From Pseudomonadota bacterium (GTDB taxonomy: Bacteria > Desulfobacterota > Desulfobulbia > Desulfobulbales > JAGXFP01), in NCBI GenBank assembly GCA_018814305.1, contig JAHJAA010000013.1, forward strand, positions 55,239 to 119,238: a stretch of 64,000 bases of DNA. Reading direction: 5' to 3'. Position numbers and translations under genes: made by a program. The notes beneath the pieces were generated by a model, which ran no database searches, was not told the origin of the DNA, and worked only from the letters and a program-made list of their open reading frames with translations. Below are positions 9,542 to 21,457 of this stretch, piece by piece (position 1 is the stretch's first letter; each line of letters starts with the position of its first letter).

Positions 9542-10027
9542 TCATTCCGTATCGGAGCGAGAGATGTCGACAATTTCCAACAACCGGATTCCCCCCGGGG
9601 TCTTCACCGTCACCTCATCACCCACCGACTTTCCCAGCATTGAACTTCCCAAGGGTGAAAGCACGGATATACAACTTTTTTTCATATCCGATTCATCAGG
9701 GCCCAAAAGTTTATAGCTGAGTTCGGTATCATTATCCAGATCGATCACCGAGATAACAGTTCCAAAACAGGCTTTGTCTATGGGCACCGTGGAGCAGTCG
9801 ATAACTTCAGCCCGACTTAACTTATCCTTAAGCTCCATGATCCGACCCTCAATGAACGACTGGCGTTCCTTGGCCGCATGATATTCGGCATTCTCTTTTA
9901 AATCGCCATGTCCACGGGCCACTTCAATAGACTTGATCACAGTGGGCCGGTCCTCACGCTGCAACTTGACCAATTCGGCCCGAAGTCTCGCAAAACCGGT
10001 TTTAGATATGGGTAACCTCTCAACCAT
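9542..10027 (-). CDS. greA: Transcription elongation factor GreA
   Basis: MVERLPISKTGFARLRAEL, ARGHGDLKENAEYHAAKERQSFIEGRI, C-terminal LGKSVGDEVTVKTPGG. Confidence 0.93.
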   Translation of the reverse strand: MVERLPISKTGFARLRAELVKLQREDRPTVIKSIEVARGHGDLKENAEYHAAKERQSFIEGRIMELKDKLSRAEVIDCSTVPIDKACFGTVISVIDLDNDTELSYKLLGPDESDMKKSCISVLSPLGSSMLGKSVGDEVTVKTPGGIRLLEIVDISRSDTE

Positions 10028-10848
10028 TTATCAATCTCTCCTCAAAAATTCGGCTGCCACTGCGAACGGACATAGAAATTCCAGGGGTACATGCTAAATA
10101 TGGATCCCCCCGGATTTCGTTCAATTTCTGCCGGGATTATAATAAAGCTGAGACCACGCCTCTTATCCCAGTCAGACTGAGCTGTTGTTGGCCCCTCACC
10201 TAACCGTCCGGTCAGATGCAAGCCTCAAGGTGAGGGAAACAACACATCAACCTTTAATCTGAGTCCGTTCTATGTTCTGTGCCATAAAAAAAAGACGATG
10301 GACGCCTTCTAATCAGGGCGACCACCGCACGTACAGAGTAGCACTGCAATGGGCAGCACTACCTCTCCCCAAAAAAACAAAGACGATCTAATCCACGAAA
10401 AATCCCGTTAGATGTCATCGTCTTGATCTGCTGCTTCCTTATTATCCGGCCTCACGAGACGGCAGTCATCCCTTCAGGAAAACCCTCCCTTCACCTTCGG
10501 CACCAGATAGATGGTAATCAATAACCAGCAAACCAAGAACAATACTATCTCTAGGACTTCCCACAACCCGTCCATTTATTCACCCATAATGCTATACTCT
10601 TGGCTGACCACAAAATATCATTGGCAAAGAAGAAGGACAACCTTCACTTACCAAAAAACCAAGCCCCATGCATGTGTCTGGTTGGCAACAAAAACGGGAC
10701 TACTTTGGGCAGCCTCTAGGAGTATACGGAGACACCCGAAAGACCGAATAAGTACGACAATACTCATTTGATCGGCTTTATGCAAGAACGGTTTGAGGGT
10801 TCATTCCAACCCAAAATCCAATGACACCTCACCCGGGCTGAAACAAGA

Positions 10849-13830
10849 TCAACTAATGGCATGTTCGAATCGTCTTTCCCAGCGGTAGCGGGCATAAAAG
10901 GGGGTCGCCATCCGCTGCACGGCGGCCCGTTCATCCTTGAACCGGTTCGCTGCAAAACGAGAAGACATAACAATTTCCGTAACCCCAAGGTGACGAGGGG
11001 CCGAAAAGGTAATAATCTGCCAGATTGTGCGACTGGGGAGTTCAATCACCTGTTCCAACCCGGCACCTTTCATCGAGGCATCCAGCATCTTACTAACTGG
11101 AACCGGGAAGAGCATATTCTGAATGTTCTTGGCCTGGTCTTTTTCTCCAAGGGCGAGAAAACTCCTGAAAATTAAATAGTGTCCATCGACACGGCCGGGT
11201 TGTAGTTCAAGAAGTAGATTTCCATAGGAAATCGTTTCTTGATAATGTCCAGCACGATACGCAATATCGACTAACGAACTAAGAACCGAGATGTTTTCCG
11301 GTTGATCCCGGTACAATTCATCGAGGATCAACCGGGCCGATTTGTACTCACGCATCGTGGTATATGCCTCTATAGCCAGAAAGGCAGCCCGATTTGAGCC
11401 ATTGATCCGTTGCCGGGCCAGCATGGCGACTTCAGCTTGATCAGCGACCATCCCATGCTGACGGTACAACTCCGCAAGATTCAGAAGAGCAATGAGGTCA
11501 GGGCTTCCACCCTGCAGACGTTGGTGCAATTTTTCAGCAGCAGCCCGGTTGTTCTTTTTTCGGGCAATCTTTTCAAGCAGAACCAAGATTTCTGGATCCG
11601 AACCGGAACCGTACATCGCCAGGCACTGTTGCTCCGCTTCATCATAATCATGGTTTCCAATAAAAATAGTGATTAGAACCAAACCGACCTCTCGGGCAAA
11701 AAGGAGATCATCAGAGTTAGGTTCTGACCCGCCCTTGGCTATATTTTCATGTAAAAGACGCTGGCACATCCTGATGGCTCGGTCATAGTTCTCCTCCCGG
11801 GCCAACATCCGGGCTTCCATCAAGAAGGCCATTCTTTGATCTCCCCCAGAAAAAGCGCGATAGGCACGGATCCAGTCCTTGGCATTCTCATCGCCGGAGG
11901 AATGTTTCTGTAAAGCTAACTCAAACAATCGCCCAATGCCCCTGGATGGATCCCTCCCAGCAATAAACATCTCCCGGAGCCGCTGCTCTGCCTCAACAAC
12001 CAAACCCTCCTGCAAATAAAGATCAATCAGGCCAAAATCAGCCTCAACCACAACCTGGGTATCCTCTCCCTGCGGGTCACCATCTTCATTCCAGGGCCCC
12101 AGAGGAGAAAGGATCCTTTGATACCATTGGAGTGCACGGCCATAATCACGAGCATTCCTATAGGCCGTAGCGAGCAGCAGCGCATCGCTATCCCGCTCCT
12201 GAACGGTGGAGAGGGCATCCCAATTCACCGCCAACTGTGTTACCACGTCGGCAAGGCCAAGCTCACCGGCCAGCACGACACCTCGTCTGCGAATATCATG
12301 TCGTCCCGGAAATTTCTTTAAGAGGATTTGATAATCGACAAGGGCCTCCAAGTATTGGCCCAGTTCATCGTGGAGAGTTCCCCGCTGATCATACTCCTCA
12401 AAGTCGATTCCAGCGGCCTCCTCAAGTTTATTATAAGAGGCAAGACTTGCTGTAAGATCCCCGGCACTTCTCTGCAACCTGGCAAGCTTCCTGAGAACAT
12501 TGGCATCACCAGGATCAAGTTCATGTATGCGGGTCAGGCTCTCGATCATCCCCTCATCTCGACCAAGGCTTTCCAAGAGCCCGACGATGGCCCGATAGGC
12601 CTCCACTCGACCAGGTGAGATCCTGGTAACATATTGCCACATGAAGAGTGCTCCTTCAGAATCCCCAGCGGCTTCAAGATCATCAGCCAACGTGTCGATC
12701 AACTGGGGGTCATCAGGGGTAAGGGCCAATAAACGGCGATACAGAGAAATCGTATCGTTACCCAAGGCAACATTGATATTGATGATCGAACGAAGGGCCT
12801 CAATATCGTTGGGTTTTAACTGAACATACCGTTCAAAATAGGGGAGGGCCTCGGCAAAGCGATCGGCTCCTACATAAACACGACAGATCTGGCTCAGCAG
12901 GGAATCGTTACTCGGATCACTCTCAAGAAGGGCCAAGAGATGGAGGAGGGCTCGGTCAATATTACCCCTCTTTTCATAATAGAGGGCAAGACGGCCATGG
13001 GCCTCGCGGTTTCCAGGGGCAACGGCTAGCGCCCGTAACCAATAACGCGCAGCACTGCGCTCTTTGCCCAGTTCCTCGCAAACCCGTGCGGTCATGAGCA
13101 GAACGTCGCAGGAAGCATTAGTGGGGGCAGCCAATACGGCCAAATGTTTCAAGGCAGCTTCCAATCTCCCCAGTTCAACGGCCAGATTGGCCAGAGCCAA
13201 ACGAAGAGACTGATCATCAGGAAGCCGTTTGACGATCTGTTCAATGAGGAGATATGCTTCTTTTTTCCGCCCGACCTCAACCTGACCCTGGGCTAAACCG
13301 GCCTGGGAAACAAGATTATCAGGGGATAGATCATGCGCCCTGGAAAACAGGTCCAGAGCTCGGCCAAATTGGCCCTGCTGCCTGAGGGCAATGGCGAGAC
13401 CGTTTAAAACATCAACCCGGCCCGGATCATTTTCGAGAACCGGTTCCAAAACAGCAACCGCCCTTTCCCATGTCTTGGTCCGGAGCAGAAGCTGCCCCAG
13501 CTCCCAGCGAGCAGCATAATTACCGGGCAATCCGCCAAGGAACTCTTCATACCGGGCAATTGCAGTGAGATAATCGCCGTTACGGGCCAAACGCCGACCA
13601 TCATCCCATTTTTTTTTCCAAAGCGGACTGTCTGGAGTAACCTGGATGAGTTCATGATCTGGAAAAAGATCAGGCAGGACTAAAAGGTCGATGAGTCCTG
13701 CAATGGCTGCGGAAGGATGACCAATCCCAAAAGCTGTAAAAATCAGAAAAAAAATGAGCCCCCAGAACCGAGGCCTCACAATCCTTGTCGGAACAGACAA
13801 GTTACATCTCCCTATTGGTTGGATCAGCAT
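10849..13830 (-). CDS. Large tetratricopeptide-repeat protein
   Basis: 993 aa, N-terminal hydrophobic signal region, many TPR units (e.g. ALRQQGQFGRALDLFSRAHDLSPDN); start may be internal. Confidence 0.85.
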   Translation of the reverse strand: MLIQPIGRCNLSVPTRIVRPRFWGLIFFLIFTAFGIGHPSAAIAGLIDLLVLPDLFPDHELIQVTPDSPLWKKKWDDGRRLARNGDYLTAIARYEEFLGGLPGNYAARWELGQLLLRTKTWERAVAVLEPVLENDPGRVDVLNGLAIALRQQGQFGRALDLFSRAHDLSPDNLVSQAGLAQGQVEVGRKKEAYLLIEQIVKRLPDDQSLRLALANLAVELGRLEAALKHLAVLAAPTNASCDVLLMTARVCEELGKERSAARYWLRALAVAPGNREAHGRLALYYEKRGNIDRALLHLLALLESDPSNDSLLSQICRVYVGADRFAEALPYFERYVQLKPNDIEALRSIININVALGNDTISLYRRLLALTPDDPQLIDTLADDLEAAGDSEGALFMWQYVTRISPGRVEAYRAIVGLLESLGRDEGMIESLTRIHELDPGDANVLRKLARLQRSAGDLTASLASYNKLEEAAGIDFEEYDQRGTLHDELGQYLEALVDYQILLKKFPGRHDIRRRGVVLAGELGLADVVTQLAVNWDALSTVQERDSDALLLATAYRNARDYGRALQWYQRILSPLGPWNEDGDPQGEDTQVVVEADFGLIDLYLQEGLVVEAEQRLREMFIAGRDPSRGIGRLFELALQKHSSGDENAKDWIRAYRAFSGGDQRMAFLMEARMLAREENYDRAIRMCQRLLHENIAKGGSEPNSDDLLFAREVGLVLITIFIGNHDYDEAEQQCLAMYGSGSDPEILVLLEKIARKKNNRAAAEKLHQRLQGGSPDLIALLNLAELYRQHGMVADQAEVAMLARQRINGSNRAAFLAIEAYTTMREYKSARLILDELYRDQPENISVLSSLVDIAYRAGHYQETISYGNLLLELQPGRVDGHYLIFRSFLALGEKDQAKNIQNMLFPVPVSKMLDASMKGAGLEQVIELPSRTIWQIITFSAPRHLGVTEIVMSSRFAANRFKDERAAVQRMATPFYARYRWERRFEHAIS

Positions 13831-15019
13831 AAAACGCAGCTATTCGATCCACAACATATTCCTGCATGGCATCGGTGAGTTCCGGATAAATCGGTAAGGC
13901 CATGGTCTCACGGGCGGCCCGCTCGGATTCAGGATACGAAACACGCTCATAGCCATACCCGGCGAGACATTGCTGCCGATGCAAGGGAATGGGATAATAT
14001 ATCTCAACTCCAATCCCGGCGTTAGCCATGAAAGCCATGAGCTTCTCCCGGTTTTTTACCCGGAGGACATATTGGTTATAGATATGGTAGTCTGGATACG
14101 CTCCAGCTTCCCTTGGTGAATCTCGGTAAACGGCAATGGGCAGGGTCAGCTGGTCGCCGGCAAGGCCAACTTCGTCAAACAAACGGTTATAGAGGGCGGC
14201 ATTATCGCGTCTGGCCTGGTGCCAACCATCCAACTCCGGCAACTTAACGCTTAAGACCGCTGCCTGGATTGGATCGAGCCGAAAGTTTCCACCGACCACC
14301 CCATGATGATACTTTGGGGCCCCACCATGGACCCGGATAATTTTTATTTTTTCAGTTAATTGGGGATCCTGACAGGTGATCATCCCCCCATCCCCCACTC
14401 CGCCCAAGTTCTTACTGGGGAAAAAAGAAAAGCACCCAGCCACACCGATCGACCCCGCCCGACGCCAGACGACCCGTCCATTCTCAACCATAGGGCAGGC
14501 TGCACCGATGGCCTGAGCCGCATCTTCCAGGACCGGAATAGTATAGTGGTCGGCCACTTTCATGATGGCGGCCATATCAGCGCACTGGCCATACAGATGA
14601 ACCGGCAGGACAACCTTGATCCTGGCGGTTCTGGCCGGGTCCTCAGCCAAGGCCTGTTCAAGTGCAACCGGATCAATATTATATGATACCGGATCGATAT
14701 CAACAAAGAGTGGACGGGCGCCTAGCCTGAGGACCGCCCCCATGGTGGCAAAAAAGGAATAGGGCGTCGTCAACACCAGATCGCCAGGCCCTACCCCCAG
14801 AGCCATAAGCGAGGCCAGCAAAGCATCGGTTCCGCTGGCCACCCCAATACCGAAAGGACTCCCGCAATACCGGGCAACCTCCTCCTCAAGAGCCTCAACC
14901 TTGGGCCCCATAATATAACAGGTGGAATCAATTACCTCGGTGACGGCCGCAACCATCTTCTCCCGAAGTCCTGCCAACTGGATTCCAAGGTCCAATAACG
15001 GCACTTTCATGTTCTTCAT
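13802..15019 (-). CDS. DegT/DnrJ/EryC1/StrS family PLP-dependent aminotransferase
   Basis: VPLLDL, GVASGTDALLASLMALGVGPGD, EDAAQAIGA, FSFFPSKNLGGVGDGGMI, GGNFRLDPIQAAVL. Confidence 0.92.
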   Translation of the reverse strand: MKNMKVPLLDLGIQLAGLREKMVAAVTEVIDSTCYIMGPKVEALEEEVARYCGSPFGIGVASGTDALLASLMALGVGPGDLVLTTPYSFFATMGAVLRLGARPLFVDIDPVSYNIDPVALEQALAEDPARTARIKVVLPVHLYGQCADMAAIMKVADHYTIPVLEDAAQAIGAACPMVENGRVVWRRAGSIGVAGCFSFFPSKNLGGVGDGGMITCQDPQLTEKIKIIRVHGGAPKYHHGVVGGNFRLDPIQAAVLSVKLPELDGWHQARRDNAALYNRLFDEVGLAGDQLTLPIAVYRDSPREAGAYPDYHIYNQYVLRVKNREKLMAFMANAGIGVEIYYPIPLHRQQCLAGYGYERVSYPESERAARETMALPIYPELTDAMQEYVVDRIAAFYADPTNREM

Positions 15020-15101
15020 TTCATCTTTCCGTATCTAAAATTCTGGTCATTCTGCGTGGTAAAGGGAGGGAAAACGTTCTGGTCCTGAGTTTTGCCGGAA
15101 A

Positions 15102-16088
15102 TCATCCAGAACGCCGCCAACTGGTGATGATTTCATCCAGGAAATTGTGAATATCAGGGAGTTCCTGCTCAAAAAAAGTCCGCATTTTCGAGAGAAGATT
15201 AACTTCTATCTGCCTGACCCTTTCGCGAGAAATATGATAGCGATCAGCTATATTCTGCAAGGTCAACGGGTCATCGCTCAACAACCGTTCGTGTAAAATC
15301 GACATTTCCTTATCGTTTAAGCTTTGCTCCATTTTCTTAATGACAGCCCCGACCTGGTGCTTGACCTGATTCTCGGCAACAACCTCCTCAACGGTAGGAC
15401 CATAGCCGGCCAAAAAATCCTTCTGCTCGTCACCGGAGTCATCATGGACCGGGGTTTCCAGCGACATATCCTGGCTCCCCATCCGCTGAGTCATCTCAAT
15501 AACCTCGCTCTCCTTAACTTGAAGGCGTTCGGCCAAGAGCTTCGGTTCCGGCTTAAACCCCTGGGACTCAAGGAGCTTCCGTTCCTTATTGAGGCTAAAG
15601 AACAACTTCCTTTGGGCCTGGGTAGTTCCGATTTTGACCAGACGCCAATTGTCCATTATCGATTTCAGAATATAGGCCCTGATCCAATACGCCGCATAAT
15701 ATGAAAATTTTACCCCGCGATAGGGATCAAACTTTTTTACCGCCTGAACCAACCCCACATTGCCTTCCTGAACAAGATCAAGAAAGTTCTGCATCCAATA
15801 TTTCTGAAAATCCATGGCCACCTTGACCACTAGGCGAAGATTGGCCGTCACCAATTTATAGGCTACCTCCGGATCATTGGATTCACGATAGCGAATAGCT
15901 AATTCTTCGGTTTCCTCGCGGGTCAACAACTCGTACTGACTTATTTCCTGCAAATACCGATGAAGACCGGCCTGTCCAGGAACCGGAAGATTTTCATCAT
16001 CCGGCAAGGAAACCAAAGGATGTAAGGATTCTCCAGATTCAATGATCTCACCGTCCGAATAATCGGACTCGGTCATGCGCTTTACCAT
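15102..16088 (-). CDS. rpoH: RNA polymerase sigma factor RpoH-like (sigma-32)
   Basis: YLQEISQYELLTREEE, NFLDLVQEGNVGLVQAVKKFDPYRGVKFSYYAAYWIRAYIL, NWRLVKIGTTQAQRKLFFSL RpoH box, C-terminal HTH. Confidence 0.9.
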   Translation of the reverse strand: MVKRMTESDYSDGEIIESGESLHPLVSLPDDENLPVPGQAGLHRYLQEISQYELLTREETEELAIRYRESNDPEVAYKLVTANLRLVVKVAMDFQKYWMQNFLDLVQEGNVGLVQAVKKFDPYRGVKFSYYAAYWIRAYILKSIMDNWRLVKIGTTQAQRKLFFSLNKERKLLESQGFKPEPKLLAERLQVKESEVIEMTQRMGSQDMSLETPVHDDSGDEQKDFLAGYGPTVEEVVAENQVKHQVGAVIKKMEQSLNDKEMSILHERLLSDDPLTLQNIADRYHISRERVRQIEVNLLSKMRTFFEQELPDIHNFLDEIITSWRRSG

Positions 16089-16248
16089 TATCTCTTCCTG
16101 AGCCTTTTAAGCCTTTTATAATCGTTGAAAAAACCGTAATTATACCCTGAATCACAGGAGATAGCCAGAAGATCATCAAAACCGAACCATGCTTCGAACC
16201 ATCGCAACAACCACCTGGACCTATGACGACCCCTTGGTCCCGGGATGC

Positions 16249-16956
16249 TTATTGATTCTTGAGTTCAAGTATCCGGCCATAGGCGCCTCCGGCATCCACT
16301 CTGATGGTCTGAAGAGCGTCCCCAACACTATTAGGTCGGATTTGATTGTCCTTCAATATCAGGGGGCGAGCCAAGGGAGTTTCCGTCACCCCGGAAGTCA
16401 TTGCGGAATTATTAATCTTTTGACTAATAAGATCTATAAGTTGGCCTTTCAGTTCATCATTGTCTTTGTCCGTGAGATACTCGTCGACCAGACCTTCAAG
16501 TTCTTCCTGCCGCTCTGGAGTCGCGAGAAGATAAAAAGTTTCCGTGCCCTTATGATCGTCCAGGTTGAACCATTCCCTCTCACTGGGGATAAAACTGGCT
16601 TCCCAGGCCGGGAATTCAGCATCGTAATAATGGGTGTTGGGGGGGAAAACCAGATAAAAATCCTGTCGGGAATCATACAAAAAAAGATACACATGGCAAC
16701 TATCGTGCAGTTGGAGATAGATTCTGAGGAGATCTCCACCACTGACATGTTCCGGTCCTTCAAAATTCAGATTCCTGGCAAACCCATATTTTGCTTTCAG
16801 AAAAAATGCCCAATCGAAGGAGATTTCATTCACCTTATCATTTCCCCGGGCAAAGCACGATAACGATTGTCCAGCAAGAAACAACCCGACCATTACCCCA
16901 ATTTTTATATAACGATACAAACTCATAACGATCCTTCTTCGAAAGTATCCCGACAA
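16249..16956 (-). CDS. DUF4384-like secreted protein
   Basis: Signal peptide; GGDLLRIYLQLHDSCHVYLFLYDSRQDFYLVFP resembles DUF4384 (sensing-associated) domains. Confidence 0.55.
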   Translation of the reverse strand: MSGYFRRRIVMSLYRYIKIGVMVGLFLAGQSLSCFARGNDKVNEISFDWAFFLKAKYGFARNLNFEGPEHVSGGDLLRIYLQLHDSCHVYLFLYDSRQDFYLVFPPNTHYYDAEFPAWEASFIPSEREWFNLDDHKGTETFYLLATPERQEELEGLVDEYLTDKDNDELKGQLIDLISQKINNSAMTSGVTETPLARPLILKDNQIRPNSVGDALQTIRVDAGGAYGRILELKNQ

Positions 16957-17353
16957 CTAGGTCCAGTACAACCCTAACCCCAGCACCAATCCTTTGCGAT
17001 CCAAGAGAATAATACGTGGAAGACCGTGGACCGACAGCACCCATGCCTCAATAACCACCCCATCAACAATGAGCTCAAAAGCCCCTGGATCTTGATTACA
17101 TCAGCAGCTCACATTATAGTATTACCATGCTCATTCCAAGGCATAAATAGTAAATTTATTCGCAGATCAAACGGATTATTCCCAGGCATTCTCGTTGATT
17201 TTTCGAAATAGATTTCATTCCAGAATCATTTATGATAAATAAACAGACCCTAAGACAGTACCGGACATAACGCCGGCCATCACCAACTCCAGAACGTCGC
17301 CTGCTTGACAAAGCAAGCCCCCCACTCCGGGTCCCCTTTTATAGAAAGAATTT

Positions 17354-19150
17354 ATGGATACTATACGGAACTTCAGCATTATCGCCCACATCGATCACGG
17401 CAAATCTACCTTGGCAGACCGGTTCATCCAACTCTGCGAAATGGTCTCCGCCCGTGACTTTAAAGACCAGATCCTTGATTCCATGGATATCGAGAGGGAG
17501 CGAGGAATCACCATCAAAAGCCAGACCATCTGTCTGCCCTACAAAGCAAAGGACGGACGGCTATACACCCTGAACCTGGTAGACACCCCAGGTCATGTGG
17601 ATTTCAGCTACGAAGTATCACGAGCCCTGGCGGCCTGTGAGGGCGCCCTACTGCTCGTCGACGCCGCCCAGGGGGTGGAAGCCCAGACCTTGGCCAACCT
17701 CTATCTGGCCATGGAAAACGATCTTGAGATAATCCCGGTTCTGAACAAAATCGACCTGCCCGCTGCCGATCCTGACGCCGTAACCCTGCAGATCGAAGAT
17801 GACCTCGGACTCGATGCCAATCTGGTCCAGCGCTGTTCCGCCAAAACCGGAGAAGGGGTTGCCGATATCCTGGAAGCCATAGTTCGCCTGCTTCCTCCAC
17901 CGCAAGGTGATCCGGACAAACCCTTGGAAGCCCTGATCTTTGACGCCAATTACGACCCTTACCGGGGCACGATTATCTCCTGCCGAATTTTTGAGGGCCG
18001 CGTCAAACCGGGCGACACCGTCAAGTTCATGGCCACCGGCGCCACCCACAAGGTGGAGGAGGTCGGTCTCTTTAACCTTAAAAGGAGTCCTCGCAAGGAA
18101 CTGTCAGCCGGGCAGGTCGGATACATTCTGGCCGGAATCAAAACAGTGAGCGACACCAAATCCGGGGATACCATCACCTTAAAAGACAACCCTTGCGCCA
18201 AACCATTACCCGGCTTCAAAGAAGTCCTCCAAGTGGTCTTTTCTTCCCTCTACCCGATCACCACGGATGACTATGAAGATCTGGCCGCTGCCTTGGAAAA
18301 ATTGAAACTCAATGACGCATCCCTTTCATTTCAAAAAGACAGTTCATCGGCGTTGGGCTTCGGTTTTCGCTGTGGATTTCTGGGGTTGCTTCACCTGGAA
18401 ATCATCCAGGAAAGACTGGAACGCGAGTTTGATATCCCGCTCATCCTCACCGTCCCCACCGTAAATTACCATTTCTTCTTGAACGACGGAACCATGCTGG
18501 AGATCGACAATCCAGCGTACTTCCCTGATCCGACCGTGATTGACCGAACCGAAGAGCCCTTTATCAAGGCGTCGATTCTGATGCCCGAAAGATACATGGG
18601 GGTGGTGATGAACCTGTGCATTGAGCGACGGGCTGAAAACACCAATTATAATTACCCCACCCCCGGCCGCATAGAGCTGACTTGCGAAATTCCCTTGGCA
18701 GAAGTCATCTATGATTTTTACGACAGATTAAAATCAGTCACCCAGGGTTATGGCTCCTTCGACTACTCCCTGCTCGATTATCGCCGCAGCGATCTGGTCA
18801 AACTCGACATTCTGGTTAACGGCGAAAAGGTTGACGCCCTGTCCCAGTTGACCCACCGGAGCCGCTCCCGGGAACGGGGCCTCAATGCCTGCGAACGATT
18901 GAAAGAGGAAATTCCCCGCCAGATGTTCAAGATCGCTATCCAGGCCGCTATCGGCGGGACAGTCATTGCCAGAACCACTATTGCGGCACTCCGCAAGGAC
19001 GTTACCGCCAAATGTTATGGTGGTGACATCACCCGGAAACGAAAACTCCTTGAAAAACAGAAGGCGGGTAAAAAACGGATGAAGACCGTGGGGAACGTGG
19101 ATATTCCCCAGAGTGCCTTCCTGGCAGTTCTCAAATCAGATCAAGGTTGA
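17354..19150 (+). CDS. lepA: Elongation factor 4 (LepA)
   Basis: [54 protein letters not shown]-terminal [25 protein letters not shown]. Confidence 0.98.
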   Translation: MDTIRNFSIIAHIDHGKSTLADRFIQLCEMVSARDFKDQILDSMDIERERGITIKSQTICLPYKAKDGRLYTLNLVDTPGHVDFSYEVSRALAACEGALLLVDAAQGVEAQTLANLYLAMENDLEIIPVLNKIDLPAADPDAVTLQIEDDLGLDANLVQRCSAKTGEGVADILEAIVRLLPPPQGDPDKPLEALIFDANYDPYRGTIISCRIFEGRVKPGDTVKFMATGATHKVEEVGLFNLKRSPRKELSAGQVGYILAGIKTVSDTKSGDTITLKDNPCAKPLPGFKEVLQVVFSSLYPITTDDYEDLAAALEKLKLNDASLSFQKDSSSALGFGFRCGFLGLLHLEIIQERLEREFDIPLILTVPTVNYHFFLNDGTMLEIDNPAYFPDPTVIDRTEEPFIKASILMPERYMGVVMNLCIERRAENTNYNYPTPGRIELTCEIPLAEVIYDFYDRLKSVTQGYGSFDYSLLDYRRSDLVKLDILVNGEKVDALSQLTHRSRSRERGLNACERLKEEIPRQMFKIAIQAAIGGTVIARTTIAALRKDVTAKCYGGDITRKRKLLEKQKAGKKRMKTVGNVDIPQSAFLAVLKSDQG

Positions 19151-19240
19151 GCAGGTCACCAACAATGCGCCCAATAGTGAGCAGGGAATTATTCCCCTTT
19201 CCCCATAAGGGACTTGGAAAATACTAAGGAACGAAGAGTT

Positions 19241-19531
19241 ATGAATATACGAATAATCTTCTTTTTCGTCCTGATGAGCCAGATGACCATACCACTTCAA
19301 ATTCGGGCGGGACAGAGTTGTGGAGACTTGGTCGCGGCGAACTGCACCAAATGTCACTACGCGACCAGAATATGTGGGAAATTAGGGACGAAGAGTACGC
19401 GGGGCTGGAAGTCGACCATAAAGAGGATGGTGCGCTACGGTCTCTCGATCAACGACGAAAACCGCGATCAGATTATCGACTGCCTCGTAGAACTACCACC
19501 TGGTTCCGCAGAAATCTGCTTAACCAAATAA
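19241..19531 (+). CDS. Small secreted single-heme CxxCH protein
   Basis: Signal peptide MNIRIIFFFVLMSQMTIPLQIRAG, then CTKCHYATRICG. Confidence 0.65.
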   Translation: MNIRIIFFFVLMSQMTIPLQIRAGQSCGDLVAANCTKCHYATRICGKLGTKSTRGWKSTIKRMVRYGLSINDENRDQIIDCLVELPPGSAEICLTK

Positions 19532-19592
19532 ACTTAAGAGAATAAAACGAGCACAAACTCGATCGAAGGAAGGAGTAAATTCCTTACTATGA

Positions 19593-19877
19593 TCAAATCT
19601 CGGCCACGGCTAAGGGACATTGGATACTAGGTTTGCGGGCCATAATCTGATCAACTTCAGCAGGGCTTAGAACCTTTTGTTGATGCTTTAAGACATACAC
19701 GATGCAATCACTGCAAACATTCATTGCGCTGCGATAATCGTCTAAGGAGCTAACCACTTCCCAGCACTGTCTTTCTCCTAGATGGTCACAGACAACACAA
19801 TCGTTCTGTCTGCCGCAACCGGTTATTTCCCAGCACGAGGCGTTCTTATCAATCACCACGATCCCCCTGGATAACAA
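19593..19877 (-). CDS. Two-CW-type cysteine-rich small protein
   Basis: CWEITGCGRQNDCVVCDHLGERQCWEV plus CSDCIVY; similar CW...CG pattern to 44421-44762. Confidence 0.6.
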   Translation of the reverse strand: MLSRGIVVIDKNASCWEITGCGRQNDCVVCDHLGERQCWEVVSSLDDYRSAMNVCSDCIVYVLKHQQKVLSPAEVDQIMARKPSIQCPLAVAEI

Positions 19878-19954
19878 ATTTAGATCTTTGGATACCAGCC
19901 CCCCTTCCGACCGGTCCAGATGAAGGGATTAATATACCGCATATCCCTTACCGG

Positions 19955-20584
19955 TCAAGCAATATCAAGATATCGATCAAGGGCCAGCAGCAAGGCCGGT
20001 TTACCCTCACCGGTCTTGGCGGAAAAGAGCACCCGATTCTCCGGGGATATTTTAAAACCCACGTCCAGAAGCCTGGCGTTTTTGTGCCGTTCATTGCGGG
20101 AAAGTTTATCCATCTTGGTATAGACCAGGAGAAAAGGCAAATCATTGAGCCGAAGCCAATCGATCAGCTCCTGGTCATGAATTTTTGGAGCATGCCGCAA
20201 ATCCACAATCACCACAACACAACGCAGGGGTTCCCGCTTTTCAAGATAGCTGCTGATCAGTCCGAGCCAATCATTTTTGACCTTTCGCGGAACCTTGGCA
20301 AAACCATACCCAGGGAGGTCTACCAGATACAGACGTTCCTCCACTGAAAAGAAGTTAAGACTCTGGGTTTTCCCGGGAACCGAGCTGACCTTGACCAGTG
20401 CTTTCCGCTGGACCAGGCAATTGATCAAACTCGACTTCCCCACATTTGAACGCCCGGCAAAGGCAATCTCAGGCAGTTCGACCGGAGGAAGCTGGGCCGT
20501 GCTGTATACACTATCGACAAAACGAACCTGACAGGGTTTGCCCATCAGGGCCGACGCCAATGAAACTCCATGGTCTATTGACAA
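19955..20584 (-). CDS. engB: Ribosome biogenesis GTP-binding protein EngB (YihA/YsxC)
   Basis: FAGRSNVGKSSLINCLV, VSSVPGKTQSLNFF, LVDLPGYGFAKVP, YTKMDKL. Confidence 0.96.
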   Translation of the reverse strand: MSIDHGVSLASALMGKPCQVRFVDSVYSTAQLPPVELPEIAFAGRSNVGKSSLINCLVQRKALVKVSSVPGKTQSLNFFSVEERLYLVDLPGYGFAKVPRKVKNDWLGLISSYLEKREPLRCVVVIVDLRHAPKIHDQELIDWLRLNDLPFLLVYTKMDKLSRNERHKNARLLDVGFKISPENRVLFSAKTGEGKPALLLALDRYLDIA

Positions 20585-21457
20585 TCAGATTACCTTATTA
20601 AGTGAGTATTCGATAATACCTTCTGCCCCGGCCTTAATCAGCTTGGGGATCAGATCCCGGACCTGATGCTCGGAAATCACGGTTTCAACGGAATACCAGT
20701 TCTTCTGATAGAGCGAGGCAATGGTCGGGGCATTCATACTGGGTAAAATTTTGATGACCGTATCAAGTTTCTCCGCAGAGACATTCATCTTCAACCCAAC
20801 TATCTTATCGGCGCGCAAGGCCCCCTGGAGGAGCATGGCAATGTTTTCAATCTTCTCCCGCTTCCACGGATCTTCCCACGCCTTCCGATTGGCGATGAGC
20901 TGGGTATTGGAGCTCATCATTTCATGGATAACCTTCAGGCCATGGGCCCGGATGGTGGATTCAGTTTCCGTGACTTCCACTATGGCATCGGCCAGTTTGG
21001 AGACAACCTTGGCTTCAGTTGCCCCCCAGGAGAATTCGATATCAACCTTAATCCCCCGCTCGGCAAAAAACTTACGGGTATAATTAACCAGTTCGGTGGA
21101 AATCTTCTTACCCTGTAAATCTTCCAGGGTCTTAATATCGGAATCCCCAGGGACCGCGATGACCCAACGGGTCGGTTTATTACTCACCTTGGAGTAGATC
21201 AGATCGGCTACCACCACCACGTCGGAGTCGTTCTCCATGATCCAGTCCTTGCCGGTAATCCCGGCGTCAAGGACCCCTTGTTCAACATAACGCGACATTT
21301 CCTGGGGACGACAGATGGAACATGACATCTCATCATCGTCGATCTCCGGAAAATAATTTCGGGAAGATAACTTAATCCTCCACCCAGATTTTTCAAACAG
21401 TGCAATGGTCGCCTTTTCCAGACTGCCCTTGGGGATGCCCAGTTTCAATAAATTCAT
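20585..21457 (-). CDS. hisG: ATP phosphoribosyltransferase, long form
   Basis: [36 protein letters not shown]-terminal regulatory domain. Confidence 0.96.
   Translation of the reverse strand: MNLLKLGIPKGSLEKATIALFEKSGWRIKLSSRNYFPEIDDDEMSCSICRPQEMSRYVEQGVLDAGITGKDWIMENDSDVVVVADLIYSKVSNKPTRWVIAVPGDSDIKTLEDLQGKKISTELVNYTRKFFAERGIKVDIEFSWGATEAKVVSKLADAIVEVTETESTIRAHGLKVIHEMMSSNTQLIANRKAWEDPWKREKIENIAMLLQGALRADKIVGLKMNVSAEKLDTVIKILPSMNAPTIASLYQKNWYSVETVISEHQVRDLIPKLIKAGAEGIIEYSLNKVI

Noticed and set aside
16189-16863. 224-aa plus-strand ORF opposite the DUF4384-like gene
   Set aside because: Antisense of a better supported minus-strand CDS with signal peptide; translated sequence not protein-family-like
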